DNA of 64,000 nucleotides from Mycobacterium sp. PO1 (GCF_017312405.1 NZ_BLTG01000027.1:54386-118385), one strand, 5' to 3'; shown: positions 39,422-48,797, numbered from the stretch's first letter. Numbers and translations: made by a program. The notes: generated by a model from the letters alone, not told the origin.

Positions 39422-40296
39422 CGACTCGAGACGATACCCGCATCTCGTCGTGGAAACTGTTGGCGCGCAACCCCGTCACGTTGGTCAGTGCGCTCGTGCT
39501 GGCCGCCGTCGCGGTGGTCGCCGTGTTCGCGCAGGCTCTCGCGCCGTACGGCATCAACGACGTCGACGTGCCCAACGCGCTGCAGGCGCCCAGCCTCACC
39601 CATTGGCTGGGCACCGACGAACTGGGCCGCGACGTGCTGTCCCGGGTACTGGTCGCGGTGCAGGCCTCGATGCGGATCGCGGTGACGAGTGTGGCGCTGG
39701 CGTTGGTGGTCGGGGTCGCGATCGGGGTGCTGGCCGGCTACCGCGGCGGCTGGCTGGACACGGTGCTGATGCGCGTGGTCGACGTGATGTTCGCGTTCCC
39801 GGTGCTGCTGCTGGCGCTGGCTGTGGTGGCGATCCTGGGCCCGGGGGTGACGACGACGATCCTGGCCATCGGCATCGTCTACACCCCGATCTTCGCCCGC
39901 GTCGCCCGGGCCAGCACGCTGGGGGTGCGCACCGAACCCTATGTGCGGATGTCGCAAGCGATGGGCACCGGCGACAGCTACATCCTGCGGCGCCACATCC
40001 TGCCGAACATCTCCGGGCCGCTGATCGTGCAGACCTCGCTGTCGCTGGCGTTCGCGATCCTGTCCGAAGCGGCGCTGTCCTTTCTCGGCCTCGGTATCCA
40101 GCCGCCGCAGCCGTCGCTGGGCCGGATGATCTTCGACTCCCAGGGATTCGTGACGATGGCGTGGTGGATGGCGGTGTTCCCCGGCGCCGCGATCTTCGTG
40201 ATCGTGTTGGCGTTCAACCTTTTCGGTGACGGATTGCGGGACGTCCTCGACCCCAAGCAACGCACCACCGTCGAGGCGCGCAGGAGGGAGCGGTGA
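39418..40296 (+). CDS. Peptide ABC transporter permease (DppC-like)
   Basis: 292-residue partner permease. The N-terminal cytoplasmic segment and first helix (about 15-42) are followed by the conserved HWLGTDELGRDVLSRVLVA (about 61-79) and an EAA coupling loop near YVRMSQAMGTGDSYILRRHI. Start and stop overlap both neighbours by 4 nt (ATGA, GTGA), so the operon is tightly coupled. Confidence 0.92.
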   Translation: MTTRDDTRISSWKLLARNPVTLVSALVLAAVAVVAVFAQALAPYGINDVDVPNALQAPSLTHWLGTDELGRDVLSRVLVAVQASMRIAVTSVALALVVGVAIGVLAGYRGGWLDTVLMRVVDVMFAFPVLLLALAVVAILGPGVTTTILAIGIVYTPIFARVARASTLGVRTEPYVRMSQAMGTGDSYILRRHILPNISGPLIVQTSLSLAFAILSEAALSFLGLGIQPPQPSLGRMIFDSQGFVTMAWWMAVFPGAAIFVIVLAFNLFGDGLRDVLDPKQRTTVEARRRER

Positions 40297-41909
40297 GCGA
40301 ACCCGCGGTGCTCGAGGTGGCCGATCTCGGGGTGCGCATCGGCGGTCGCACGATCGTCGAGCAGGTGTCCTTCGCGGTGCAGCGTGAGCACACCGTCGGC
40401 ATCGTCGGCGCATCCGGCTCCGGCAAGTCGATGACGGTGCTGGCCGCCACCGGGCTGCTCGACGCACCCGGCGCCCGCGTGTCGGGGTCGTCGACGCTGA
40501 CCGGTGGTTCCTCTCCCGTACAGCTCGTCGGCGCGCCGCCGAAGGTGCTGCGCCGGGTGCACGGCGCCCGAATCGGATTCGTGTTCCAGGACCCCGGCAC
40601 GTCGCTGAACCCGCTGCTCACGCTGGAGCGTCAGATCACCGAATCGCTGCAGACGCACCGCGGCATGACCCGGCGGGCGGCGACCCAGCGGGCGACCGAA
40701 CTGCTGGAGGCGGTCGGGTTGCCCGATCCGGCGACCCGCCTGCACGCCTATCCGCATCAACTGTCCGGCGGGCAGAAACAACGTGCGATGATCGCGATCG
40801 CGCTGGCGTGTGATCCGGAGCTGTTGATCGCCGACGAACCCACCACCGCGCTGGATGTCACCACCCAGGCCCAGATCATCGAGCTGGTGCGCGATCTGCA
40901 ACGCGACTTCGGCACCGCGGTGGTATGGATCAGCCACGACCTGGGTGTGATCGGACAGGTCGCCGACGACGTGACGGTGCTGCGGGCCGGCCGGACGGTC
41001 GAGCAGGCGCCGATCCTGACGGTGTTCGACTCCCCGCGCGACGACTACACCCGTGATCTGCTGGCCGCCAGGCCGGTGCTGGATGCGCAGGGCCCGCCGG
41101 AGGTGACGGGCACCGACGAGCTGTTGACCGTCGAGGGCCTGGATGTGCGGTTCACGGTGTCCACTCCGGTGGGCCGGTCGACGGTGCACGCGGTGCGCGA
41201 CGTGTCGTTCACCGTGCGCCGGGGGGCCACGCTGGGGCTGGTCGGGGAATCCGGTTCGGGCAAGTCGACGGTCGCGGCGGCGTTGACCGGGTTGGCCCGA
41301 CCCGACGGCGGGACCGCCACACTCGACGGCACGGACGTGTTCGGCGCCAAGGGATCTGCGGCCCGGGCATTGCGCCGCCGGATCGGGCTGGTGTTCCAGG
41401 ATCCGTTCTCGTCGCTGAATCCGCGTGCGCGGGTGGCCACGTCGATCGCCGAACCGCTGTCGGTACACGATCTGGTGGACGGCAAGGCAGCCCGGACGGA
41501 ACGAGTCGCCGAGCTGCTGGAGCTGGTGGGGTTGCCCACGGAGTTCGCGCAGCGCTATCCGCACGAGCTGTCGGGCGGTCAGCGCCAGCGGGTCAGCATC
41601 GCCCGGGCGCTGGCCGCCGAACCCGAATTGCTGATCCTCGACGAGGCCACCGCATCGCTCGACGTGTCGGTGCAGGCCCGGGTGCTGGAGCTGCTGGCGC
41701 GTCTGCAGCGCGAGCTGGGTCTGAGCTACCTGTTCATCGGTCACGATCTGGCGGTGATCCGCCAGGTGAGCCACGACGTGCTGGTGATGCGTGACGGCGC
41801 GGCCGTCGAATACCGGCCTGCCGCCGAGTTGTTCGCCTCACCCGAGGAGCAGTACACCCGCGAGCTGTTGGCGGCGGTGCCGCCGGTGACCCCGCGCGCC
41901 GCCGTCTGA
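40293..41909 (+). CDS. Peptide ABC transporter ATPase, fused double-domain
   Basis: 538 residues containing two ABC ATPase domains, equivalent to DppD and DppF fused. First half: Walker A GASGSGKS, signature LSGGQKQR, Walker B ELLIADEPT. Second half (from about 273): Walker A GESGSGKS, signature LSGGQRQR, Walker B ELLILDEAT. It energises the two permeases. A single fused ATPase is also known in M. tuberculosis DppD. The peptide specificity is unknown. A hairpin terminator follows. Confidence 0.93.
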   Translation: MSEPAVLEVADLGVRIGGRTIVEQVSFAVQREHTVGIVGASGSGKSMTVLAATGLLDAPGARVSGSSTLTGGSSPVQLVGAPPKVLRRVHGARIGFVFQDPGTSLNPLLTLERQITESLQTHRGMTRRAATQRATELLEAVGLPDPATRLHAYPHQLSGGQKQRAMIAIALACDPELLIADEPTTALDVTTQAQIIELVRDLQRDFGTAVVWISHDLGVIGQVADDVTVLRAGRTVEQAPILTVFDSPRDDYTRDLLAARPVLDAQGPPEVTGTDELLTVEGLDVRFTVSTPVGRSTVHAVRDVSFTVRRGATLGLVGESGSGKSTVAAALTGLARPDGGTATLDGTDVFGAKGSAARALRRRIGLVFQDPFSSLNPRARVATSIAEPLSVHDLVDGKAARTERVAELLELVGLPTEFAQRYPHELSGGQRQRVSIARALAAEPELLILDEATASLDVSVQARVLELLARLQRELGLSYLFIGHDLAVIRQVSHDVLVMRDGAAVEYRPAAELFASPEEQYTRELLAAVPPVTPRAAV

Positions 41910-41927
41910 AAGCCGCGGGCGCCGGTG

Positions 41928-41946
41928 ACGGCGTGTGCCGCCGTCT
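41928..41946 (+). terminator. Terminator hairpin after the peptide-transporter operon
   Basis: GACGGCG (41928-41934), loop TGTGC, CGCCGTC (41940-41946), followed by TTAT. A perfect 7-bp GC stem 18 nt after the ATPase stop and 33 nt before the next start codon. Confidence 0.7.
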
Positions 41947-41979
41947 TATCACCCACCGCCTCGTGAGAAGGTCGAGGGC

Positions 41980-42720
41980 ATGGGTCAATTGAGCGGGAAG
42001 GTCGCGCTGGTCACCGGCGCGTCAGCGGGACTGGGTGCGGCGACGGCGCGGTTGTTCGCCGAGCGGGGCGCCCAGGTGTTCGGGATCGCTCGGGATGCCG
42101 AGCGGATGGCCGAGGTGTTCGCCGACGTCCCGGGTGGCACGTTCGCGGCGGTGGACATCACCTCTCCGCAGGCGTGTGCCGACGCCGTCGCCGACTGCGT
42201 TGCGCACTTCGGGCGTCTCGACGTGCTGGCCAACGTGGCCGGATTCCACCAGATGCGGCATTCGGCCACGATGACCGACGACGACTGGGAACGTGATCTG
42301 GCGGTCAATCTCACCGGGCCGTTCTACCTGTGCCGCGCCGCGCTGCCGCATCTGCTGGACAGCGGCGGCAACATCGTCAATGTCTCGTCGATCGCCGGGG
42401 TCGAAGGTGAGGTGTATTCGGCGGGCTACTGCGCGGCCAAACACGGGCTGGTCGGGTTGACCCGCGCGCTGGCCATCGAGTTCACCAAGGACCGGCTGCG
42501 CGTCAACGCCATCTGCCCCGGCGGGATGCCGACCGCGCAGACCACGGAGTTCCAGGCGCCGGAGAACGCGGACTGGGACCTGATCATGCGCATCGCCTCG
42601 CCGCGCGGCTTCATGGACACCACCGATGTGGCCAAGACCATCGCGTTCCTGGCCAGTGACGACGCCGCGGCGATCCACGGGGCGGTCTACCGCGTCGACA
42701 ACGGCAAGGGCGCCGGCTGA
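41980..42720 (+). CDS. SDR-family oxidoreductase
   Basis: 246-residue short-chain dehydrogenase. The cofactor motif TGASAGLG lies at residues 13-20, followed by NVAGF, the catalytic Ser in NVSSIAG, and Y-C-A-A-K (GYCAAKHG, about 148-155). Substrate unknown. The ATG at 41980 follows GAGAAGGTCGAGG. A large hairpin lies 30 nt after the stop, shared with the convergent TetR gene. Confidence 0.92.
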   Translation: MGQLSGKVALVTGASAGLGAATARLFAERGAQVFGIARDAERMAEVFADVPGGTFAAVDITSPQACADAVADCVAHFGRLDVLANVAGFHQMRHSATMTDDDWERDLAVNLTGPFYLCRAALPHLLDSGGNIVNVSSIAGVEGEVYSAGYCAAKHGLVGLTRALAIEFTKDRLRVNAICPGGMPTAQTTEFQAPENADWDLIMRIASPRGFMDTTDVAKTIAFLASDDAAAIHGAVYRVDNGKGAG

Positions 42721-42750
42721 CTCAGCCCGCAGTTCGCACGCGGGTCCCAT

Positions 42751-42815
42751 GCGTTCAGACTGCAGCCAGCGCGGCAAAGTGCGAGTGGGGCCCGCGCTGG
42801 ATGCAGTCTCAACGC
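42751..42815. repeat. Long intergenic hairpin B
   Basis: 24-nt arms at 42751-42774 and 42792-42815 pair at 22 of 24 positions around a 17-nt loop (starts GCGTTCAGACTGCA, ends TGCAGTCTCAACGC). The right arm contains the TGA of the convergent TetR gene (42809-42811). The position suits a bidirectional terminator, but the arms are long enough for a small mobile-type or structured element. Confidence 0.85.
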
Positions 42816-43354
42816 TCGGGGACGGTGCCGAGGAAGCGTTCGATCATCGCGCGTTCGGCACCTGGATCGTCGACGGGCCAGAACAGCAATGCCAGCACGA
42901 TTCGCACGATCCACTGGGCCGCTTCGTCGTCGCCGTCGGTGATACCGGTGAGCTCGGCGGCCAGCGTCGGCGGGATCGGCGAACGGCTCACCCACTGCAG
43001 CTCCGAGGCGCCGCGCATCGAGTGCAGCAGGGCCCGTCCGAGCGGATCGGCCCGGATGTGTCCGAGCGCGGCGACGACGGCGGTGACGGTGCGCTCGCTG
43101 CCCTCGAGCCCCCGCACCGCGGCGCGCACCGCGTCGACGATGCGTTCGGCCTCACGGGTCAGCACCGCGTCGCGGATCTGCGCCTTGCCGCCGACATGGC
43201 GGTAGAGCGTGGCACGCGAACAGTGCACCCTCGCCTGCAACTCGGCCATGTCGAAGCCCTCGAGGCCGTCGCGGGCAATGAGCGCGGTGGCCGCGGCATA
43301 GATCCGCTCCGCGGCCGCACCGTGGCGGTCCCCCACCAGCCAATCGTTCGCCAT
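42809..43354 (-). CDS. TetR-family transcriptional regulator
   Basis: 181 residues with an N-terminal HTH (MAELQARVHCSRATLYRHVG, about 36-55) and a helical ligand domain. Divergent from the P450 gene; the interval contains a TCTCA-ATA-TGAGA palindrome. It probably represses itself and the P450. The stop codon lies in the arm of a long hairpin. Confidence 0.9.
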   Translation of the reverse strand: MANDWLVGDRHGAAAERIYAAATALIARDGLEGFDMAELQARVHCSRATLYRHVGGKAQIRDAVLTREAERIVDAVRAAVRGLEGSERTVTAVVAALGHIRADPLGRALLHSMRGASELQWVSRSPIPPTLAAELTGITDGDDEAAQWIVRIVLALLFWPVDDPGAERAMIERFLGTVPER

Positions 43355-43387
43355 CGGTCACCTCGTCGAGAATGGTCCGGTCAAGGA

Positions 43388-43400
43388 TCTCAATATGAGA
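43388..43400. promoter_or_regulatory. Palindrome between TetR and P450 genes
   Basis: TCTCA-ATA-TGAGA, perfect 5-bp arms, 34 nt upstream of the TetR start and about 140 nt from the P450 start. Probable TetR operator. Confidence 0.5.
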
Positions 43401-43539
43401 CACAACATGCAATCAGTCTTACCCTCGGGCCTGCTCCGGAGGCTGAGCTGAGACGGCACTCCGTCGCCACAGGTGCGAGCGGTTGTCGACTTCGTCCGGG
43501 CCGTTGACGCGCGGCGCCGCGACGCCGGAGCCTGGACGC

Positions 43540-44760
43540 GTGACCGTGCACGAGACCGACCTCGGCCTGGCGTTGTTCGCCGATGAGTTCCTCCAGGACC
43601 CGTATCCGCTCTATGCCCGGATGCTGGCCACCGCGCCGGTGCACCAGATCGGTGATTCCGGCTTCTACGCGGTCTGTAATTGGGATGCGGTCACCGATGC
43701 GGTGGCGCGCCCGCAGGACTTCTCGTCCAACCTGACCGGCACCATGGTGTATCAATCGGACGGCACCGTCGGCACGTTCCCGATGGACGACCTCGGCGGC
43801 CCGTCCCAGGTTCTGGCCATCGCCGACGACCCCGCCCATGCGCTGCATCGCAGGAAGCTGGTTCCGCAGCTGGCGGCCAAGCGGATCCGCACCCTCGAGT
43901 CGTTCGTCGCCGCCGCCACCGAGCGGCTGTGGGCTGAGCAGGTGAGCGACGGTCACGTCGAATGGATGTCGGCGATCGCCAACCGGCTGCCCATGCTGGT
44001 GGTGTGCCGCCTGCTCGGGGTGCCCGACGAGGACGCCGAGCAGTTGGCCGAATGGGGTTACGCCAGTACCCAACTCCTCGAGGGCCTGGTCAGCCAGGAG
44101 CAGCTCGCCGGCGCGGGCACGGCGGCGATGCAGTTGGCGCAGTACGTAGCAGAGAAGTTCGACGCGCAGGCGGCACACCCGCAGGACACCCTGATGGGCG
44201 CGCTGGCGCGCGACTGCGCCGAAGGCGAATTGGACGTGATGACAGCGCAGATGATGATGATCACGCTGTTCGGCGCAGGCGGGGAATCGACTGCATCGCT
44301 GATCGGCTCGGCAACGGCGCTCCTCGCCACCCGACCCGAGCTGCAGCATCGACTTCGGGACGACCGCAGCCTCATACCGGTGTTCCTCGAGGAGACACTG
44401 CGATTCGAGCCGCCGTTTCGGGGTCATTACCGCCATGTGCTGCGCGACTGCGTGCTGGCCGGGCACGAGCTGGCCGAAGGGTCACGGTTGATCCTGCTGT
44501 GGGGCGCCGCCAACCGGGATCCGGCGCACTTCGCGTCGCCGGACGAGTTCCGCCTGGACCGACCGAACAGCAAGGGCCACATCGCGTTCGGCAAGGGTGT
44601 CCACTTCTGCGTCGGCGCGGCACTGGCCCGCATGGAGGCCAGAATCGTGCTCGAGCACCTGCTGGCGAACACGCGCCGGCTCGAGGCCGATGGACCCAGC
44701 CGCTGGCTACCCAGCCTGCTGGTGCGACGGTTGGAGAGACTCACTCTTCGCGTCGACTGA
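43540..44760 (+). CDS. Cytochrome P450
   Basis: Heme monooxygenase, 406 residues from the chosen GTG at 43540 (GGAG 9 nt upstream; a TTG at 43483 would add 19 residues). The I-helix oxygen-binding motif is FGAGGESTAS, the K-helix ExxR is EETLR, and the heme-binding loop is FGKGVHFCVG with Cys357 as iron ligand. Soluble bacterial class needing ferredoxin and reductase partners, none of which is nearby. The substrate is unknown; neighbours include a Rieske oxygenase and oxidoreductases, suggesting breakdown of a hydrophobic ring compound. Confidence 0.92.
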   Translation: MTVHETDLGLALFADEFLQDPYPLYARMLATAPVHQIGDSGFYAVCNWDAVTDAVARPQDFSSNLTGTMVYQSDGTVGTFPMDDLGGPSQVLAIADDPAHALHRRKLVPQLAAKRIRTLESFVAAATERLWAEQVSDGHVEWMSAIANRLPMLVVCRLLGVPDEDAEQLAEWGYASTQLLEGLVSQEQLAGAGTAAMQLAQYVAEKFDAQAAHPQDTLMGALARDCAEGELDVMTAQMMMITLFGAGGESTASLIGSATALLATRPELQHRLRDDRSLIPVFLEETLRFEPPFRGHYRHVLRDCVLAGHELAEGSRLILLWGAANRDPAHFASPDEFRLDRPNSKGHIAFGKGVHFCVGAALARMEARIVLEHLLANTRRLEADGPSRWLPSLLVRRLERLTLRVD

Positions 44761-44891
44761 CCCGCTGCATCCCGCGCCCTCGAAGCGAGATCGACATGGT
44801 GGCTGCGAAAGTCAGCTGATGCCGACGTGATCACCGCCCTGGTGTCGATTTCGGCTCGAGCACCGTGGGGGCAGAAAATCCACCGGACCCG

Positions 44892-45998
44892 TCAGAGCTT
44901 GAAGCGGCCCGCGAATCCCCGCAGTGGCAGGTCCGCGCTGGTGATGATGCCCGGTGGAGCGGCCACCACCGACTTGATCGCGTTCAGCGCGGGCATGCCG
45001 GTCACCGTCATGCCGATCGACGCGAAGCTCGCCGGATCGGAAAGGTCGACGCCGGGCTTGGGGAAGATCATGTGCTTGTTGTAGATGTTCGGATCACCCT
45101 TGATCTGAGTGATGTAGCAGCCCTTGATGTCCCAGCTCGGGTCGGTGTGCGGTGTCATCTGCCACTCCAGGTGGGTCTCCACCCGCGGAACCCCGTCGAC
45201 CATGCCCTGGTAGCGAATGTAGTTGCCGCCCAGCGAACCCTTCGGCAGCTGGTACCAGCCCAGGTCGACGTCCTTGGTGCAGGCGCCCAGTTCGTAGCTG
45301 AACTTCACCTCGTCGAGCGTGAGGCCGAAGCAGTCGGCCATCATCAGCACACTGTCGGCGAACACGCGGGTGTACTTCTCGAGCTTGCCCGGGATCTCCG
45401 GATCGTCCACGGGCCGGCCGTAACCGACCTCGATCCAGGTGTCCTTGGAGTGATGGCACGACACGTCGACCGATTCGATGGTCGTGACGTTCTCGATGTC
45501 GGCGACGTCCGCCGAGCACACCACACCGAGAATCTGGTTCACCCCCGGGTTCATCCCGGTCCCGTAGAAGGTGGCGCCGCCCTTCTCGCAGGCCTCCTGC
45601 AGCAGTCGGGTGACGGGCTTACCCGACGGGTGCGGATGATTGGTGTCGCGGTGCCATCCGGTGATCCAGTCGGCGGTGGTGACGATGTCGATGCCGGCTT
45701 CGAGGATCCGCACGTACAGATCCTCGTCGGGGAACACTCCGTGAAAGGTCAGCACGTCGGGTTTGGCGGCGATGATCTCGTCGATCGTGCCGGTGGCGGT
45801 GACGCCGTTGGGCGCGATGCCGGCGAGTTCGCCGGCGTCCCGGCCGACCTTCTCCGGCGAATAGCAGTGCACGCCGACGAGTTCGAGGTCGGGCTGGGTG
45901 GCGATGCGCTTGATCATCTCGGAGCCGACGTTGCCCGTGGCCACCTGGAACACTCTGATCGTGCCGGTCTTTGTGGTGGTGTCTGTCGTCTCGGTCAT
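44892..45998 (-). CDS. Dihydrodipicolinate reductase-like NAD(P)-dependent protein (2)
   Basis: 368-residue paralogue of the protein at 34001-35095, with the Rossmann segment RVFQVATGNVGSEMIKRI (about 15-32) and the shared GMNPGVNQI motif. It starts 20 nt after the Rieske oxygenase stop on the same strand and is probably co-transcribed. Role inferred as an NAD(P)-dependent oxidoreductase in the same pathway. Confidence 0.85.
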   Translation of the reverse strand: MTETTDTTTKTGTIRVFQVATGNVGSEMIKRIATQPDLELVGVHCYSPEKVGRDAGELAGIAPNGVTATGTIDEIIAAKPDVLTFHGVFPDEDLYVRILEAGIDIVTTADWITGWHRDTNHPHPSGKPVTRLLQEACEKGGATFYGTGMNPGVNQILGVVCSADVADIENVTTIESVDVSCHHSKDTWIEVGYGRPVDDPEIPGKLEKYTRVFADSVLMMADCFGLTLDEVKFSYELGACTKDVDLGWYQLPKGSLGGNYIRYQGMVDGVPRVETHLEWQMTPHTDPSWDIKGCYITQIKGDPNIYNKHMIFPKPGVDLSDPASFASIGMTVTGMPALNAIKSVVAAPPGIITSADLPLRGFAGRFKL

Positions 45999-46017
45999 GA
46001 GCGCCCTTCCTGTGCGG

Positions 46018-47046
46018 TCATTGCGATCTGGCGGCCAACTCGGCGGCGCTTCCGCCCTTGCCGTCGGGGTAGAACTTCATCGCCCACTGCCGAATGGCGG
46101 TGAAACCCTTTTGTTCTGAGCTCGCCAGGGCGGGCGGGTCGGAATAGCGCTGGTGCGCCCAGATGTGGATGTCCTGCGCGAACTGGCGGATCACCTCGTC
46201 ACCGAATTCCCGGGCCTTGGCCTCGGCCCGCACCGGGTCGCGGCCCGACTGCTCGGCGGGCCGGCCGATGTAGACCATGAAGCGCACGTCGGAGGTCGAC
46301 TCGTCGACCGGGGTGATCGCCGAGATGGTGCGGTTGTCCACCATCCCCCAGCTCTTGGTCACCGCGATGCCCAGGCCGCCGTTGATCGCTTCGACCCCGC
46401 TGTTGACATCTTCGATCTTCTGGCCGTCGTCGCCTTCGAAGGTGATGGTGAAGTCGACATAGGACACCGGTTCGTCGAAGTCGTGGCGGGTGAACACCGG
46501 CACGATCGGGGTGTTGTGCACGTACTTGAAGTGCGCGAAGTCGACCCCGTTCTCCAGCACGTACTGCGGATGCATCTCCAGGCCCTGCCGGAACAGCCGC
46601 TGCTGCGGGTAATAGTCCGCCGCGGAGGTCCCGTCACCGAAGCTGGAGAACACATCAGGGGCGTCGAAGAACGGTGCGCGGTTCTCGATGTCGTGCCAGA
46701 TGTAAACCGACTCGTTGCGCTCGACCACCGGGTAGGTGGTGATGCGCCGGCCCCGGTTGGGGCGGTCTTCGTAGGGAATGCACACGTTGCGGCCCTGCTG
46801 GTTCCACTGCCAGCCGTGGAACGGGCATTGCAGCACTTCACCTTTGACCGTGCCGCCGTAACCGAGGTGCGCGCCCAGATGCTCGCAGTAGGCGTTCATC
46901 ACCGTCAGCTGCCCGGATTCGGCACGCCAGGCGACCATCTCCTGGTCGAAGTACTTCATCGTGTGGACGTCACCGACGTTGATCTCGTCCGACCAGGCGA
47001 CCTGAAACCATCCGGTCGGCTTCATCGACAGGGGCGGTCTCGCCAT
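46018..47046 (-). CDS. Rieske non-heme iron oxygenase, KshA-like
   Basis: 342-residue oxygenase alpha subunit. The Rieske [2Fe-2S] ligands are C-E-H (AYCEHLGAHLG, about 53-63) and C-P-F-H (LQCPFHGWQW, about 72-81). The mononuclear iron ligands are in the D-x2-H-x4-H segment NGVDFAHFKYVH (about 166-177). It resembles 3-ketosteroid 9-alpha-hydroxylase KshA, so a steroid or terpenoid substrate is plausible but not proven. ATG at 47046 chosen (AGGGA upstream). Divergent from a TetR gene. Confidence 0.88.
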   Translation of the reverse strand: MARPPLSMKPTGWFQVAWSDEINVGDVHTMKYFDQEMVAWRAESGQLTVMNAYCEHLGAHLGYGGTVKGEVLQCPFHGWQWNQQGRNVCIPYEDRPNRGRRITTYPVVERNESVYIWHDIENRAPFFDAPDVFSSFGDGTSAADYYPQQRLFRQGLEMHPQYVLENGVDFAHFKYVHNTPIVPVFTRHDFDEPVSYVDFTITFEGDDGQKIEDVNSGVEAINGGLGIAVTKSWGMVDNRTISAITPVDESTSDVRFMVYIGRPAEQSGRDPVRAEAKAREFGDEVIRQFAQDIHIWAHQRYSDPPALASSEQKGFTAIRQWAMKFYPDGKGGSAAELAARSQ

Positions 47047-47149
47047 CAACTATCCCTTCGCGGATCGACGTCGGGAGAATGATAGAGCAGTCAATGAAAA
47101 AACCATAGTGGGTTCTACGAAACGATGACCGACCGGCTATCCTGCCAGC

Positions 47150-47773
47150 ATGAGCCAGGTGGCGGCGTCGGTGCGGCGACCCAATCGTCGAGGGCTGGCG
47201 ACCCGCGAGAACATGCTCGAGGCGGCGCTGCGAGCGCTGGCATCCGGCGACCCCGCCTCGGTGTCGGCCAACCGCATCGCCAAGGACATCGGCGCCACCT
47301 GGGGCGCGGTGCAGTACCAGTTCGGCGACGCCGACGGGTTCTGGGCCGCGGTGCTGCACCGCACGGCCGAACGCCGCGCCGACGTGTTCACCACGATCGA
47401 CCAGGCTGCGCCGTTGCGCGACCGGGTCGCCGGCATCATCGACACGTTGTACGACGGCCTGGCCGAACCGGATTCGCGTGCGATCGAAAATCTGCGCGCT
47501 GCGCTGCCCCGTGATCACGCCGAGTTGGAGCGGCTGTACCCGCGCACCGCGGCCGAACTGTTCTCGTGGGGCCAGTCCTGGTTGCAGATCTGCGCCGACG
47601 CGTTCGCGGACCTGGACGTCGACCCGGACCGGGTGCGTGAGGTCGCGGCGCTCATCCCGGGCGCGATGCGCGGCCTGGTGTCCGAGCGTCAGCTCGGTTC
47701 CTACGCCGACCTCGACGTGGCCCGGCGCGGCCTCACCAACGCGCTGGTGGCCTATCTTCAGCCCACGCCATAG
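47150..47773 (+). CDS. TetR-family transcriptional regulator
   Basis: 207 residues with an N-terminal HTH (ANRIAKDIGATWGAVQYQFG, about 40-59). Its divergence from the Rieske oxygenase gene across about 100 AT-richer bases suggests it controls that gene and the reductase-like gene behind it. It ends 3 nt before the convergent azlD stop. Confidence 0.88.
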   Translation: MSQVAASVRRPNRRGLATRENMLEAALRALASGDPASVSANRIAKDIGATWGAVQYQFGDADGFWAAVLHRTAERRADVFTTIDQAAPLRDRVAGIIDTLYDGLAEPDSRAIENLRAALPRDHAELERLYPRTAAELFSWGQSWLQICADAFADLDVDPDRVREVAALIPGAMRGLVSERQLGSYADLDVARRGLTNALVAYLQPTP

Positions 47774-47776
47774 CCC

Positions 47777-48103
47777 TCACGCCCACAGCGACATCAACGT
47801 CACATAGCAACAGGTGCCGATGAGGATGCTGAACAGGGCCCGGCCGCGCCACAGGTGCAGCCCGGCGGTGACCGCGACCGCGACGGACAGCCAGATCAGC
47901 TGTCGCACCGTGTCGCCCGCCACGGTGCGTAGCGTGTAGATCGCCAGCATGACCATGACGCCGACGGGCATGTGGACGCTGAGGTAGCGAACCACCCGGC
48001 TGTTGCGCAGCGGCGCCAACGCGGCGAAGGGCAGCGCCCGAAGTGCCCAGGTGACCGCGGCACTGACCAGCACCAGTACCGCGATGTATCGGTTGTCAGG
48101 CAC
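47777..48103 (-). CDS. azlD: Branched-chain amino acid exporter small subunit AzlD
   Basis: 108-residue membrane protein with three to four helices, including LVLVSAAVTWALRALPFAAL and MPVGVMVMLAIYTLR, typical of AzlD. It works with AzlC to export branched-chain amino acids. The GTG at 48103 is preferred (GGGG 9 nt upstream), overlapping the azlC stop by 8 nt; a GTG at 48112 is possible. Confidence 0.88.
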   Translation of the reverse strand: MPDNRYIAVLVLVSAAVTWALRALPFAALAPLRNSRVVRYLSVHMPVGVMVMLAIYTLRTVAGDTVRQLIWLSVAVAVTAGLHLWRGRALFSILIGTCCYVTLMSLWA

Positions 48104-48797
48104 GTCGGCCACCCCGGGTGAACCGCATCCGCACCAGCGACGCCGCCGTGAACGCCGCGAACGCGCACACCAGCAGCTGACCGGGCACCAGCAGCCACGC
48201 CACAACCGCCGACAGTGCCGCGACCATCGCCGTGACCGGGTCCGGGCGCTGACGGTAGGCGTCGATGCCGAGCACGATGAACAGTGCGGTCAGCGCGAAC
48301 TCCAACCCCACCAGCCGTTCGATCGGGACCGCTTCGCCGACCAGACCGCCCAGCGCGGCGCCGGTCACCCACAGCAGGTGCAGGCTCACCTGCATCACCA
48401 GCAGCGGCCGCGTCGTCCACGTGCGGGCTTCCGGGCTGACCGCCACGGCGAACGCCTCGTCGGACAGCGTGTAGGTGCTGTAGGCCTTGGCCGCCCGGCC
48501 GCGGACACGGTGCAGCGGGAACGACAACGCGTAGAACACGTGGCGGGAGTTGACGATCAGCGTCGTGAGCGCGACCGTGGCCAGGGGCGCCGCGGTGGCT
48601 GCGAGATGCACCATGAGGAACTCCAGGGACCCCGCGTAGACGACTGCGGCGAACACCGGCGCCCACCACCACGCCAGCCCCGCATGGACCACCAGGAAGC
48701 CCAGCGCCATCCCGAGGGGGATGAAAGCCAACCCGACAGGCGCCGTGAGGGCGAGCACCTCCCGGGTCGAATGCCGTCGCGCAGGGTCGGTCGGCAC
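48096..48797 (-). CDS. azlC: Branched-chain amino acid exporter large subunit AzlC
   Basis: 233-residue membrane protein with about six helices and the AzlC signatures FIPLGMALGFLVVHAGL, YAGSLEFLMV and NSRHVFYALSF. The GTG at 48797 is supported by AGGAGG at 8-nt spacing; the frame stays open far upstream but without homology. Its stop overlaps azlD. Confidence 0.9.
   Translation of the reverse strand: MPTDPARRHSTREVLALTAPVGLAFIPLGMALGFLVVHAGLAWWWAPVFAAVVYAGSLEFLMVHLAATAAPLATVALTTLIVNSRHVFYALSFPLHRVRGRAAKAYSTYTLSDEAFAVAVSPEARTWTTRPLLVMQVSLHLLWVTGAALGGLVGEAVPIERLVGLEFALTALFIVLGIDAYRQRPDPVTAMVAALSAVVAWLLVPGQLLVCAFAAFTAASLVRMRFTRGGRRA

Noticed and set aside
39978..41774. Long antisense frame over the ABC ATPase and permease genes
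   Set aside because: Covers two well-supported ABC genes and lacks any domain.
36901..41909. Assigning dppABCD names to the ABC importer
   Set aside because: Mycobacteria have more than one similar peptide importer and the ligand cannot be read from sequence; only family-level calls are given.
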